Part shown: positions 46,854 through 59,400 of the stretch, one piece after another
Layout of the letters: every line of letters starts with the position of its first letter
Numbering within the stretch: position 1 is the stretch's first letter
Origin: Pholiota molesta
Taxonomy: Eukaryota; Basidiomycota; Agaricomycetes; Agaricales; Strophariaceae
NCBI GenBank assembly: GCA_014925825.1
Contig: JACGCK010000023.1
Span: forward strand, 310,001-374,000
DNA length: 64,000 bases
Direction: 5' to 3'
The notes under the pieces: model-generated
The model's input: the letters and a program-made list of their open reading frames with translations, nothing else
The model's database searches: none
Told to the model about the DNA's origin: nothing
Position numbers and translations under genes: made by a program

Positions 46854-49001
46854 ATGGTTTCCAATTACTTGATAGCAGCGAACGTCCCCATAGTCCTCCT
46901 GGTCATTTTTCTCCTCAGGACGTTTCTTCGTTCGAACAGAAAGCTCTCTCTCCCTCCCGGTCCCAGGGTCTTCCGCTGGTCGGAAACATTTTCGATATGC
47001 CCACCGACAAGGAATGGTTAACCTTTGCTCGTTGGGGAGAAATTTATGGTACGTCATATACCTGCAGCACTTGAGAGAATCTTGTTGACAAAATATTATA
47101 GGAGATATCTGCTCGGTGACTGTCCTCGGCCAGCCGCTCATTATCATCAACTCTGCCAAGATCGCCAATGAAATGCTGGACAAGAAAAGCGCAATATATT
47201 CTGACCGCCCGGTCCTCCAAATGGGTGGAGAACTCGTCGGTTGGAAGAATACGATGGTTCTTTTGCCTTACAGCGACCGTTTCCGCCGCTATCGGCGTCT
47301 CTTTCATAGTCTTATAGGAAATCACGCGGCGGTAACACAGTTCCACCCAAGTCAGGAAACCGAGACTCGTCGATTCTTACGCCGAATACTGTTGAGCCCG
47401 GATGATTTTTCTCAGCATGTTCGAAGGTAGGCCTTCTCTTGATTCTAGTGTTCGCGAATGTTGATCTCATTTTAATCTCGGGTCAGGACTGTAGGGGCCG
47501 TAATCCTGAAAATATCTCATGGCTATGAAGTCAAGGAACAAGATGATCCTTTCGTCGAGATGGCCGATACAGCAACTTTCCAATTTTCTTTGGCTACCGC
47601 GCCAGGTGGATTCCTGGTAGACCTTATCCCATTTTGTACGCCCTTCGCACTTTTATCTTTCGTGTTTCCTGACATTTTGTCAGTGCGTCATATTCCTCTA
47701 TGGTTTCCTGGAGCCGGATTTCATCGCAAGGCCCACGAGTGGGCGGCGACCTTACGAGAAATGGTCGACCGTCCCCACGATTTTGTCAAGCAAAATATGG
47801 TATGCTCTGCTTCTGTTAACTAAGTCAGTGCCTATGATATTCACGCATCCTTTCAGGCACGCGGGACGGCGGAAATTTCATTTACATCTGCTATACTACA
47901 AGGCAAACAGCTTAGCGCAGAGGAAGAGTTCGACCTCAAATGGAGCGCTGCGAGTTTATACTCTGGTAGGACTTTCGTTACATCTTTCCAGATTATTAGT
48001 AAATTGTCTGCTGTTTTTAGGAGCCGCTGATACGGTAAGATTATTGCTAGTCTTCGCGTAAGGAAGTGCTCATGTTGGATTAGACAGTATCAGCCATCAA
48101 TTCATTCTTCTTGGCTCTAGCACTCCACCCACAGGTCCTCAACAAGGCGCAAGCGGAGATTGACTCTCTTGTGGGGTCCGATAGACTGCCAACTTACGCG
48201 GATCGGCCGTCTCTCCCGTATCTCAATGCACTTGTCATGGAAGTTTTGCGTTGGCATGCAGTTGTGCCTACTGGTGAGCTGCATCGATTTACTTAGCTTT
48301 ACACGTTTTGAAGATTTGTTTCTTTCACAGCGGTAGCACATCGGCTTATGCAAGACGACATCCATGAAGGATATTTCATCCCGAAGGGCGCCTTGGTCCT
48401 TCCGAACATTTGGTCATTATCGCAATAGCTCTCAATCCAATGAACAAGTTACTAACAGTTGCCACAGGAAGATGACACATGATCCAAAGGTCTATAAAGA
48501 TCCGTTTGAATTTAATCCCGAGCGGTTCCTGCCCTCAAAGGGTAGAGCGCCCGAACCAGATCCACGAGAAGTCTGCTTTGGGTTTGGAAGGAGGTAATTC
48601 TTCTTTAGATTATTACGGAGCCCCGAATCGATTATTGATTATGATCGCTTCTCCGTTACAGAATCTGTCCAGGTACAAAATTTTATCGTTTACGAGCTTC
48701 GTTGTCGTGTTATTGACTACTTGCTCAACAGGTTTGCATTTGGCCGATGCCTCTATCTTCATCACCTGTGCGATGACTTTGGCCGTTTTCAACATTTCGA
48801 AATACGTGGAGAATGGTATCGTCACGGAACCCATTCACGAGAACACCACGGGAACTATCAGGTATTTATAATTCAGGCTTGCGAATGATAGATCCAAGCC
48901 GCTTATGCTCAGGTTCTTTCAGCCACCCGGAGCCGTTCAAGTGTTCGATCAAACCTCGTTCTGAAAAGGCCATTTCGCTAATCTTGGCGGAAGAACCTTA
49001 G
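46854..49001 (+). CDS. Cytochrome P450 monooxygenase
   Basis: Class II fungal P450, anchored in the ER by an N-terminal helix ([20 protein letters not shown]) and followed by the Pro-rich hinge LPPGPR. Diagnostic motifs are GAADTT in helix I, assembled across an intron, EVLRWH (ExxR), FNPERF, and FGFGRRICPG with the haem-ligand Cys. SRS-type loops look like those of CYP64/5144-like mushroom enzymes, but I cannot assign substrate or subfamily. About ten introns are read. One base seems lost in the G run at 46966-46968, between LPPGPR and GLPLVGNIF, which puts the hinge and the body of the protein in different frames. The C-terminus reads [14 protein letters not shown]. No redox partner or other metabolic gene is adjacent that would make an obvious cluster. 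Confidence 0.9.
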
Positions 49002-49470
49002 ACACATTGCTTCGTGGAAGAGGATAGCGTTTATTCGTATTTTTATTATATATCTTGCATTATATACCCTATCTATCGAGCGACAGCCTCTTCGTGGTGT
49101 CTTCTGGCTTTTTGACATTTGTAGATATAAATAATTTCGAGTGCGTCTAGCTGTATCATGGAATGTGGAATGCGGGGTTTTCGGTCATTCTGGTCTTCGA
49201 AATGCAAGAAGGTTACCGGTAAGTAGTTGGAGTTTGCATGTGTTAGACAACCTCCAACTCGAGACTTGAAGTCTGAACAGCCACCATGGTAGATTGTGTC
49301 CACGTCGAAGGAACGCACGCAGTCCAACTTGAAGAGCTTGAGTAATCCTGGACTCCAAAGTGTATTCTAGTCCACTCCCGTGTCAACTTCCATCGCATGT
49401 GGGTCATCAACAACCAAATTGGGTAAAGAGGTCGAACCAATCGATGGAGGTTCTGAGGCACTGTGTGGCT
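49002..49470. other. Convergent spacer between P450 and SHG1-like gene
   Basis: A 469-base AT-rich spacer that holds the 3' ends of two converging genes. No coding segment is recognised. Confidence 0.5.
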
Positions 49471-50252
49471 CTACAGAGCTTTTATTTGATAAATAGACTC
49501 AGCTGGCTCCGTTTTATCCTCCTCGCTCGGCCTTTGTGACGTGCTAACCTTATCTAACATGGTATCGCTAGATGAGAGTCTGGCAGATTCCGCTGTTGGT
49601 TGAGCGTCTGCAGCATTCTTCATTGACTTAGTCGTAATTTCCCTGACTGCCGTCTCATTATCTATTTCTTCGTCGATAATTATTATTAAATTAGCGCAAG
49701 AGGCTGGTGAACATGATTATACTTAGCCTACCTTTAGGCATTGATGATTGACCCCTCGGCTCATCATGCAAAATCTTTTGAATGGAGCCTTGCATATTGG
49801 CAAGGAAAGTTGGGTCGGAAAATATTCGTACGTCCGCAACGGCACGCTCAATTATTGGATACCTTATTTGCAGGGTTAAAATATGTAAATGCGCTAATGC
49901 TAACTGGGATTGACCTTTCAACCTCTTGGGCAAGTTCTTTCTGGACTGTTTCCTGCGATAGGTATTGCAACGTTTGGTCCGTTGTTAATCTTTGACGTCC
50001 AATTTCTTCCACGCGGGTTTTCAGAGCAGAATATGAGCCCTGAGAGGTGTATCATTAGGTAAACCAGCCAGATGGGGTGTATACCGACAGTGTCCTACAT
50101 CTTGTTGAAATCGCATTAAGACTTCTCGCCGTAAGCGATCGAACTCCCCTGATTTCTTAAACCTGACTTTATGCGTCAGTGATATTATAGGGAAGAAAAC
50201 AGACTATATTGACTTACTCTTCCACAAGGGATGTCGGGTTGTCAATAGGCAT
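49471..50252 (-). CDS. SHG1: BOD1/SHG1-domain protein (COMPASS-associated)
   Basis: The N-terminal domain starts MPIDNPTSLVEEFKKSGEF and continues DRLRREVLMRFQQD, which is the signature opening of the BOD1/SHG1 family. Shg1 is a small subunit of the Set1/COMPASS H3K4 methyltransferase; animal BOD1 is a phosphatase regulator. Next come a helical stretch LKTRVEEIGRQRL, ELAQEVERYPIIERAVADV, DPTFLANMQGSIQKILHDE, and a charged Ser/Glu-rich tail ending SIYQIKAL. I read five exons, including a phase-keeping intron whose donor is GTCAATCC, a weak site. It is about 190 residues. It diverges from HEM12 over 236 bases. Confidence 0.8.
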
Positions 50253-50488
50253 GTTGTAGCGGTGGTCAGGGTGGTTCAAGCTCGAAGCGTGAGCAATACC
50301 TGATTAGATTAGATTGCGAATACCCTTCGATCGATCCGCTCCCTCGGTAATCTCTGCTCGGCCAAAGCACACCTTTGCACACCCGACCCTCTTTACCCAC
50401 ACATTTCTACTGCCGGAAGCTCGTGGAATCTCCCAGCCGACCGTATAAAGCCTTCAGAGGTGCAGACTATCGCACCGAACTCTCAAAG
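50253..50488. promoter_or_regulatory. Shared divergent promoter of SHG1-like gene and HEM12
   Basis: The two start codons are only 236 bases apart and face outward, so the promoters overlap. C-rich stretches near 50380 precede HEM12. I see no diagnostic binding site. Confidence 0.5.
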
Positions 50489-51725
50489 ATGACCACCACC
50501 ACCTTCCCCCCTCTCAAGAACGATCTCCTCCTCAGAGCTGCTCGAGGTAGGTTAATCTACTTCATGACGAAACCGGCTATAACTATTCTTCCAGGTGAGA
50601 GGACCGAACGAGCGCCCGTCTGGGTTATGCGACAGGCTGGCCGCTATCTTCCTGGTAAATCGCATACACCCCCGTACGTACGACACAGAATTCTGACCAA
50701 ATGTACGAAGAATTCCGGAAAGTGCGCGAATCGCACGAGTTCTTCGAGGTCTGTCGCACACCAGCCCTTGCCAAAGAAGTCACCGTGCAACCCATCCGAC
50801 GATATTCTGGACTTCTCGATGCCTCCATTATATTCAGCGATATTCTAGTTGTCCCTCAAGCTATGGGGATGCAAGTCTTAATGAATCCTGGACCTGAGTT
50901 CCCCGATCCGCTTGTGACTCCTTCAGATGTGAACAAGCTCAATAAAGTGGTTGATGTCGAGAAAGAACTTGGTTACGTCTTTCAAGCGATTACAGAAACC
51001 AGGCTCGCATTAAATGGTGAAGTCCCTCTCATTGGCTTTTGTGGCGCGCCATGGACACTGTTCGCCTACATGATCGAAGGCGGTGGAAGTAAAACACTAC
51101 AGAAGGCTAAGACGTGGCTGTTCAAGTACCCAGAGGAGTCCAAAGCACTTCTATTGCGAATCGCAGATGTGTGCGTGGATTTCCTTGTCGGTCAAGTCAA
51201 GGCCGGAGCTCAAGTCAGTACTTAAATCATTTATAAGTGCTTTGTTGACCATTATTGCAGCTGTTACAAGTATTTGACTCTTGGGCGGGCGAACTCTCAC
51301 CTTACGATTTCGAACAATTCTCATTCCCCACGCTGAAACACATATCAACAAACGTTCGCCGCCGTCTTGCTGAAGACCAAGTTCCAGAGGTGCCCATGAT
51401 CTTGTTCGCCAAAGGCGCGAATCATGCGCTCGGCTTCCTAGCTCAGAATAGCGGTTATGATGTTCTGGGGCTGGATTGGGTTATTGACCCTCTGGAGGCG
51501 CGAAGGATTGTCGGAGATAAGATCGCCCTCCAAGGAAATATGGACCCCGGCGTCCTTTACGGTGGAAAAGACGCGATCGAAGTTGCGGTGAAGAGAATGA
51601 GTGCAGGGTTCCGGGCAGGAGGAGGTGGATGGATTGCAAATCTTGGGCATGGAATCACTCCGGGTGTTGATCCAGAAGATTTGCGGTGGTTCTTGGAGTG
51701 CGTTCACAAATATTCGACTCTTTAG
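50489..51725 (+). CDS. HEM12: Uroporphyrinogen decarboxylase
   Basis: Cytosolic fifth step of haem synthesis: removes four carboxyl groups from uroporphyrinogen III to give coproporphyrinogen III. The signature VWVMRQAGRYLPEFR is assembled over an intron, with the substrate-binding Arg residues of RQAGRY present. Further blocks are FSDILVVPQAMGM, PLIGFCGAPWTLFAYMIEGG, FDSWAGELSP, GLDWVIDP, LQGNMDPGVLYGG and WIANLGHGITPGVDPE with the conserved His. I read four exons, about 360 residues, ending LECVHKYSTL as in the family. No frame break. The first Met of MTTTTFPPLKNDLLLRAARG is chosen because it begins the family-like N-terminus. Confidence 0.96.
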
Positions 51726-52183
51726 AATATCACTACAAACAAGCAGTAAATTCATAAATCTCACCAACGAGTTGCCAACGTTGAACGACTCAGAGGCTAT
51801 GGAAATTGTATGGAAGAGGTGGTTGGGCCGCAATAGTATTAGACTAACTTGAAGTTGCTGGTCCGACGGAACAATCACGATCACATGCTTGCTAACGTTC
51901 TGGCAGAGACTCTGAGTAGGCACCAAGTACTTTGGACCTTTGATTTCAACCACTGCCACCAGCTTTCAACTCTATTTTCTTCAACCTGAGGCCTACGGTC
52001 TTGTCAGGAGTCAGCCAGAGTTCAGCTCTGCACATAAGACCCTCAATGTCCTAAAAGTATATGTGTTCTGTTTAGCGCACTGTATAGACATTATTTTCCT
52101 CTCCTAAATCCATACACGTCCGAATCGGAAATCTGCCACGAGTAACACGACGAGACTTGACAGGACTCAACCTCTAGTCCTTT
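51726..52183. other. Intergenic region between HEM12 and OYE-like gene
   Basis: A 458-base spacer without a recognised gene; it should hold HEM12 3' signals and the promoter of the flavin oxidoreductase. Confidence 0.4.
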
Positions 52184-53966
52184 ATGGACATGGCTGCAAA
52201 TAGCTCATATATTCAGAACCAAGCAACGGCAGAAAAAGAAACGTCACTAAATGCAATCTTTCAGCCTATTACGCTTCTATCTGGTCGCAGAGTCGACAAT
52301 AGGCTAGTCAAGGTGAGCTCCAATGTTATAAAGCAGTCTTCTCTGTCATTAACAACTGTATAGGTCGCCATGTATGAGCATTTGGCTGCGTTCGGCGGGG
52401 GTCCCCCAAATTCATACCACTTTCGTTTATACTCGGAATGGGCCAAACACAGTTGGGGCATAATCATCACTGGGAATGTCGCAATAACTCAGGATCATTT
52501 GACCCTTGGAAGAGATATGGTTCTGCGAGTATCAGACCTGCAATCCGAAGCAACCCTTCTCCCTTTTCGGGAGCTGGCCAGGGCGATTCATGGCATTTAT
52601 TCTGACACTGGATCACCAGGCCCTGCCAACCCAAACAAAACCCTAGCCATAATGCAGCTAAACCACTCGGGAAGGCAGTCTGCGAACTTGATTGGTGGAC
52701 GTCCTCTTTTTCAAGCACCGCTAGCACCAAGCTCGATTCGAGTCGCGCCTAGTGGCCCTTCGCTAATATCGCGTACTCTGAACAATCTTATGTTCCAGAC
52801 ACCTCAAGTCATGACCCAAAATGATGTCCTCCAAGTAGTCAACAGTTTTGTTGAAGGTGCTGTCCTTGCCTATAAAGCCGGGTTCGATGGTGTTCAATTA
52901 CACGCTGCACATGGATGTAAGCAAATTCAATTGTACCCACGTTTAAATACGATATATCTTCGATTTTAGATCTTCTTGCACAGTTCCTATCTCCTAAAGT
53001 GAGTGAGAGCTTCAATACTTACCATCTTTCCATTGATATGTTCTTAGACAAATCGCAGAACGGATGCTTACTCTGCGGACAATGCTCTCGATATTATCCA
53101 TACATTTCTTGGCGTATACGCGACTCTACATCAAGCACGTTCGTTATTTGTATCAAGCTAAATGCTGCAGAGTACACCTCCGGGGCAAACGCAACCGATT
53201 CTCTCAGCGCAATAGAACAGCGTGCCCTCAACCACTTATTGGCTATGGCCGCCTGGGGTATCTTTGACTTCATTGAAATTAGTGGTGGTGATTATGAAAA
53301 GCCAGGTATGGACATGGACATTGTCTTATTTACGGTCATCGATCTAATACAGCTTTTTGTCAAGACTTCCTGATGAGTGAAGTTTCTCCAAGAGCTCGCC
53401 GGCAAGCGTTCTTTGCTAGCTTTTCTCGCAAAGCTCTCAAAGCTCTTAACGCGCTTCGAAGAAGAACGTCCATCAACCCACCTCTTATTTTACTCACTGG
53501 AGGGCTTAAAAATCTCGACCTTCTTTCCACGGCTCTTAACGACAACCATGCCAATCTTTTAGGCATTGGCAGGGGATCTATTATATGCCCGAACTTGCCT
53601 TCTGTTATTCGCGAACGATCGAAAGAGCTCCAAAACTGGAACGACAAGTCATTTGGTCGCGAACCAGACCTGAGTAAACCCCACATTCTACAGTATGTGC
53701 CTTTCAGGTGGTTGTGGGCCATGCTCCCAAACATTAAAATAATTGGTGCTGGCGTTGAAATGGCATGGTACGTTGTCACTATACGAGAGATCGCTAGCAC
53801 TGGGATTGGCAGTATCGTACGGGCACATAAACGGAGAGGACTGGATTCAATAGTGTGGATGTGGCTACCGATTGCACTTTACAAAATAGACATGCAAGGA
53901 TATATCAAAAGAGCACTATTGATTTCGCTTGCTTGTATTGTGGTATTCATTGCCTGCATGGTGTAG
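52184..53966 (+). CDS. NADH:flavin oxidoreductase (old yellow enzyme-like) with C-terminal membrane tail
   Basis: FMN-dependent TIM-barrel oxidoreductase; members reduce activated C=C bonds with NAD(P)H. Blocks in order: FQPITLLSGRRVDNRLVKVA, LYSEWAKHSWGIIITGN, LAIMQLNHSGRQS, GAVLAYKAGFDGVQLHAAHG joined to YLLAQFLSP, TNRRTDAYSADNALDI, IKLNAAEYTSGAN, WGIFDFIEISGGDYEKP, PLILLTGGLKNLD and LLGIGRGSIICPNLP. HAAHGYLLAQFLSP and the GIGR block are FMN-site motifs. The C-terminus goes beyond the barrel and ends in a hydrophobic segment (RALLISLACIVVFIACMV), looking like a tail anchor. One base is apparently missing at 53111-53112, in a GG after HTFL, which separates the two halves of the barrel into different frames. 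Confidence 0.85.
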
Positions 53967-54041
53967 ACTGTATTTCAAGTAGACGAGGGCAATATTTTGA
54001 CAATATACACTCTACATATATGTGCAATACAATTCTGTCTA

Positions 54042-56174
54042 TCAGAAGGTGCCTAAATGGCTTCTTACAGTAAACTCTGCCGCAGTCTTGGCTTTCACCT
54101 CATCCAGAGTAACACCCTCAGCGATGTCGATCAATTCCATCGTGCCAGCAGCTCTATCGACATCGAACACGGCAAGTTCAGTGATGATCGTGCTGACAGT
54201 TCGAGCACCTGTGAGCGGGAGGGAACATTCGTTTAAAATTTTGGATTTTCCGTTCTTCGAACAGTGTTCCATGACAACGATGACTTTAGTTTTGTCCGGG
54301 TTCGAAACAAGGTCCATTGCTCCGCCGATTCCTGAGAGCAAGGCAGATCAAGATAAACAGCGAAAGGTCATGTTGTGTAGCTCATACCTTTGAGAAGCTT
54401 GCCTGGAATCATGAAGTTGGCAATGTCACCGGCTTTAGAAACTTCCATTGCCTGTATTATTTATATTGACGATGAGAACTACATCAAGTAAAAATACGAT
54501 AACGTACCCCAAGGATCGCAACGTCGATATGGCCACCACGAATCATAGCAAATGATTCACTCGAGTCTGTAAAAGACCGTTTCAGAAAGGGCGCATAATG
54601 AGAAACAAGAAATAACTTGCCGAATAGAGAAGCACCAGGGAGAAGAGTGACTGTCTCCTTTCCAGCATTAATCAGGTCACTGGATATCAGTTATTCACTT
54701 TGAATATAGCGTACATAGACGATTCAGCAAGATAATACTTACGCGTCAAGCTGTTTCTTTGTCGGGTAAGGGCCCATTCCCAAAATTCCATTCTCGCTTT
54801 GTAACCACACACGGACACCCGGTTCAAGATATTCCGGAACAAGAGTTGGCATTCCGATACCTAGATTTACATAGAAGCCGTCTTTGATCTCTTTAGCTGC
54901 ACGTCTGGCGATGCGGTGTCTCTGAGCAATGGCTGCTGCCTTTTCAGGAGGCACTGAAGAGTCTTCGGTGCTGTCTTTGTCCTTTGCAAGAGTGACGACT
55001 TCAATCCGTTTCTCGACGGTTGCAGGTACAATGCGATCAACGTAAATTCCAGGTAGGTGAATCGCATTAGGAGAGATTTCGCCAACAGGGACGATATTTT
55101 CAGCCTAATAGTCAAGCGTAAGCATGTCGATAGGTGTAGCGCATGAGATGGCACATATATCTACCTCGACGATGGTCAGTTTCGCGTTCTTTGCCATAAC
55201 GGTACTGAAGTTCTGAGCTGCATAACTTGAAATGAATAATCAGAGTTGAGCCATCACTTTTGTTTTGAGTTCACATACCGGAAAACACAGTTCCCAACCT
55301 CATCCACTTTCCACGCGCGAACAAACGCAACATCGCCTGGTAAAGCTGTCTCCAAAATGTATCGTTTTCCGTTGATCACCCTGGATTCCTTGGGTATTCC
55401 TGTAATAGCGATGCCATTGGCAGCTCCGCCTTCGTTGTAGCGTTGGGGGATAGTTCCCTCTTCCACAGCCGTTGAAGCTCCAGTTGGTGTGAAGAATCCA
55501 GGAATACCAGCAGCATGTGCCCGAATTCTCTCCGCTAATGTACCTTGGGGTACGAGCTCCAGAGTAATCTTTCCCGACAAGTACCTGCTTTCGAAGTTCT
55601 TGTTGCTAATAGTGCAACGAGATGAGCAGTTGAAAGTGATGCTAAAAATAGAAACAAGCTTCACCTTCCTGGGTACGACGCGATCACTTTGGTGAGTTGC
55701 TCGGTATTCAACAATTTGTCTACGCAGCAGGAATTCTAAACATGTATACAGCTGTTATATGTATACGTGCTCACCGAGTCCAGAGTTTCCTCCACCAGCG
55801 TTATTCGAGACCCCAGTAAGATCCTTGACTTCATCCTTGCGTTTGGCCAATGCCTCGAGGAGGGTATCTATGAAGCAGCCTTAATAAGCTTTCGGACAAA
55901 TGATGTACGGACCAAAACTAACCCGGAATTCCCGCCAGGCCAAACCCTACAAGTTACATTCAGGAATCAGCGAGTGTTGACGCGGATCATGGCTTCACTT
56001 ACCAGCGCAAAGGAGGACTGAGCCGGACTTGATGTCTTTAACTGCTTCATCCGCCGAGTTCCAGACTTTAGATTTGTTTGGGACAGGTACATTAACAGGT
56101 GTGCCGAATCTTCGAACGTGAACCCATAGAATAGGAGTCGCGACGACTGGTCGGACGCGCGTGAGCTTCAACAT
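54042..56174 (-). CDS. OXCT1: Succinyl-CoA:3-ketoacid CoA transferase (SCOT)
   Basis: Mitochondrial enzyme that moves CoA from succinyl-CoA to acetoacetate, feeding ketone bodies into the TCA cycle. The N-terminus ([23 protein letters not shown]) is a good import signal. The A-half has [50 protein letters not shown] and [17 protein letters not shown]. The B-half has [15 protein letters not shown] and [13 protein letters not shown], whose Glu is the catalytic residue that forms the enzyme-CoA thioester, then [13 protein letters not shown] and [10 protein letters not shown]. Both halves are in one chain, as in eukaryotes. All exons join cleanly; one intron (54567-54620) starts GCAAGT, a canonical GC-AG donor. 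It diverges from SLH1 over 315 bases and converges on the OYE-like gene with 75 bases between stops. Confidence 0.95.
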
Positions 56175-56489
56175 GGTTTGGATGGAGCTTGTATACAGGA
56201 GATGTAGGCCCCGCGCTCCTGGTGTTATAGAGCGGGAGGCGAGTGGGACGGAACGTTCAAGTGGGAATTACGGAAAGGATGCCATAGAGTAGGCTCATTC
56301 TTATAGTAACATGGGAGACGGATGGTGAGAGCCGGCATGGTCGATCATGATCACATGAACATATCAGGATTACCGCGGCACCGCCGTAATCTACATTTCT
56401 GATTCAACCTGTGGCACTTGTGTTGCAGTTTCTTCCCTGCTCCCATTCGAACGCAATACTCGTCTTTTTGGATTTCATTACTAAATTCA
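56175..56489. promoter_or_regulatory. Shared divergent promoter of SCOT and SLH1
   Basis: A 315-base spacer between outward-facing starts. I see no gene and no diagnostic site. Confidence 0.45.
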
Positions 56490-59400
56490 ATGGCAAATAT
56501 CTTGAAACACATTGATGGTCTTCTTAGCTCTACGGAAACAGCTGTGGATAGAGATGCGACCACTCAATGGACGCGGTAAGTTAAAGTTTGTTCTCATTTC
56601 CGTATCATCTCATTTACTTTATTCTATTCTCTTCTCGGGACCAGAGCCTCAAAGTCGGTGCAAGCAACGACGTCGCTCGTAAATGATCACTTGTTCAGCG
56701 AAGACGAGTCTTGGGGTCAGGAGAATCCATGGACGGATTCAGTTTTGAGTATACATCTCTCTAGCGGAGCAACATCATCCACGATGTCAACGAGTCCCTG
56801 GATGTCTGCTCTTTATCGGTTAGTATAATTGAAGACGATGCCGCCACTATCTATATAACTTTCCATCTATAGCAAGCCCGATGCAGAACACTTGACTCAA
56901 TCGTTGCGGACCATCCTTGCGTCTAATCGAACAAATGAAGAAATCTCTGCAGAACTCGCAGAGCTCCTTGGATTCGACGAAATAGACCTCATCATGCAAA
57001 TCCTTGACAACCGTGCCTCGGCTATAGAACAAGTGAAGAATGGTTTCTTTTGCTCCCAAAATATATTCACATCAAGTAGCTGAACAGGGATATCACTCGT
57101 TCGAAATCCAGTTTGTCCACGGCTCAACCTATGCACTTTGAATGTAAGGTCTGATGTCATTTCAAGAGACATGAGTCCTGACATATCTCGAAGCGATCGA
57201 CCATCTTTCATTCTCGCAGGATAGCGCTCGTCGACGCATGCAGGAACAATTTGAGGCCAACGCAGCTCGTCCGCTATTTACAGGCGTAGCAGTGCGTCAC
57301 TGTACATCCTTTGTATACAAAGTTGTGCTAAAATTCTCCGCACCAGCATGCGGAAGCTGAAATCCTTCCAAATGTGTATACATCAAGCACAATCTCGCAA
57401 GGGAACGTTGTATCTCAATATGGTTCCAAATACATGCTACCGCTGGGTACAACTCGTCAAAACTATGAAGTAATTGATTCACTTACATTCCAAATGAAAT
57501 AACCAGGTCGTGCTCATGTCTTTCACAGGAATATGAAGAAGTCATTATCCCACCTTCCAAACCAGTGCCACCCAAGTCTGCAGAGCGCCTCATTCCCATA
57601 TCTGAATTGGACGACGTTGTTAAAGGAAGCTTCTCTGTATGTGAATCGTCATTCACACAAAACAATTTCTAAATCACTAACACGTCTTTTCGTTAGGGAT
57701 ATTCTTCATTAAATAGGATTCAGTCCATCGTATATCCAACGGCATATGGCTCGAATGAAAATCTTCTCATTTGCGGTACTTGGCGTGTTTTTTTGATTTG
57801 CTCAAGCTCAGCTAACATATTTTTACTAGCACCTACTGGTGCGGTTAGTGCTATATGCATCATGTCGTCGTTATATTCTCAAGGAAATCATAGGGAAAAA
57901 CTGATGTTGCCATGCTTACGATCCTACGTGTTGTCGACCAGCACAGATTTGCACAAAAATCTACTTCTCTCAGCGGACATGTTCGGGATACCATAAATAG
58001 GGATGCGTTCAAGGTCATTTATGTGTATGACCTTCATATTCAGTCTCCATGGCCATGTGTTGATAATCTATAGCGCCCCAATGAAGGCATTAGCCTCCGA
58101 AATTGTAAGGAAACTGGGCAAACGACTTGCATGGTTATCGATAGAAGTTCGCGAGCTTACTGGTAAGTACAATAACCTTTTCTTCGCTGCCTCTAACTGC
58201 AACCGATTTATCAGGCGATATGCAATTGACTAGAGCGGAAATTGCACGAACTCAGATCATTGTTACGACGCCTGAGAAATGGGATGTGGTTACTCGAAAG
58301 CCAGCAGGAGAAGGCGAAATTTCATCTGTATGAGACGAATTGTATCCCTGACATATATGATCTAATGCTGCGATTTTCAGAGTCTAAAACTTCTGATTAT
58401 TGATGAAGTCCATTTACTCAACGAGGAGCGTGGAGCAGTGATAGAAACTATCGTGGCTAGGACCTTACGCCAGGTGGAATCAAGTCAGTCGATGATTCGG
58501 ATTGTAGGCCTCAGTGCTACCCTACCAAATTACAAGGACGTTGCTTCATTTCTATGGTATGTTGACTTCTTTCATTGTATCGTGTTTATTTTCTTGAAAA
58601 AATGGAACGTTCAGCGCTTCGCACTACAAGGGGCTCTTTTACTTTGATTCATCCTTCCGGCCTGTCCCTCTTGAACAACATTTTCTGGGAATTCGAGGGA
58701 AGCCCGGCAGTGTGTTGTCTCGCAAGAATCTTGACCAGGTTGTCTTCCAGAAAGTGTCCGAACTTGTCGCCGAAGGACACCAAGTCATGGTCTTCGTTCA
58801 TGCACGCAAAGAAACAGTCAAAGCTGCGACGGCTCTCAAGGAGATGTCAGTAACAGAAGGGAACATAGAGCACTTCAGCTGCGAAGATCACCCACAATGG
58901 AGCTTCTTTCGACAAAAAATAGGCGAATCTAGAAATAAAGAGATGAAACAGCTCTTTGACAGCGGATTTGGGATACATCACGCTGGTATGCTTCGCTCAG
59001 ATCGCAACATGATGGAAAGGATGTTTGAGGCCAAAGCTATTAAGGTAAGTGAAGATCCCGGCAAGGTTAGTGCGTATCTTTAAGAACTAAGCCTTTGTCA
59101 GGTTCTCTGCTGTACTGCAACACTAGCTTGGGGTGTTAACTTACCCGCGCATGCAGGTATTGTTTATACATTGATCAGCCTTACTTATATTGATGAGTCC
59201 ATCAGTCATCATCAAAGGCACTCAAGTCTACGATAGTTCCAAGGGAAAATTCGTGGATCTCTCTGTGCTAGATGTTCTACAGGTGTTCGGTCGTGCTGGT
59301 CGGCCTGGTTTGGAGACAAGTGGCGAAGGCTATATTTGCACAACTGAAGATAAATTAACTCACTACCTCGATGCTGTCACTTCGCAGGTAAAGTTCTCTT

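Noticed and set aside
46854..56174. A secondary-metabolite cluster built from the P450, OYE-like enzyme and transporters
   Set aside because: The oxidoreductases are separated by HEM12, SHG1-like and other housekeeping genes, no core synthase is present, and the MFS genes are more than 30 kb away.
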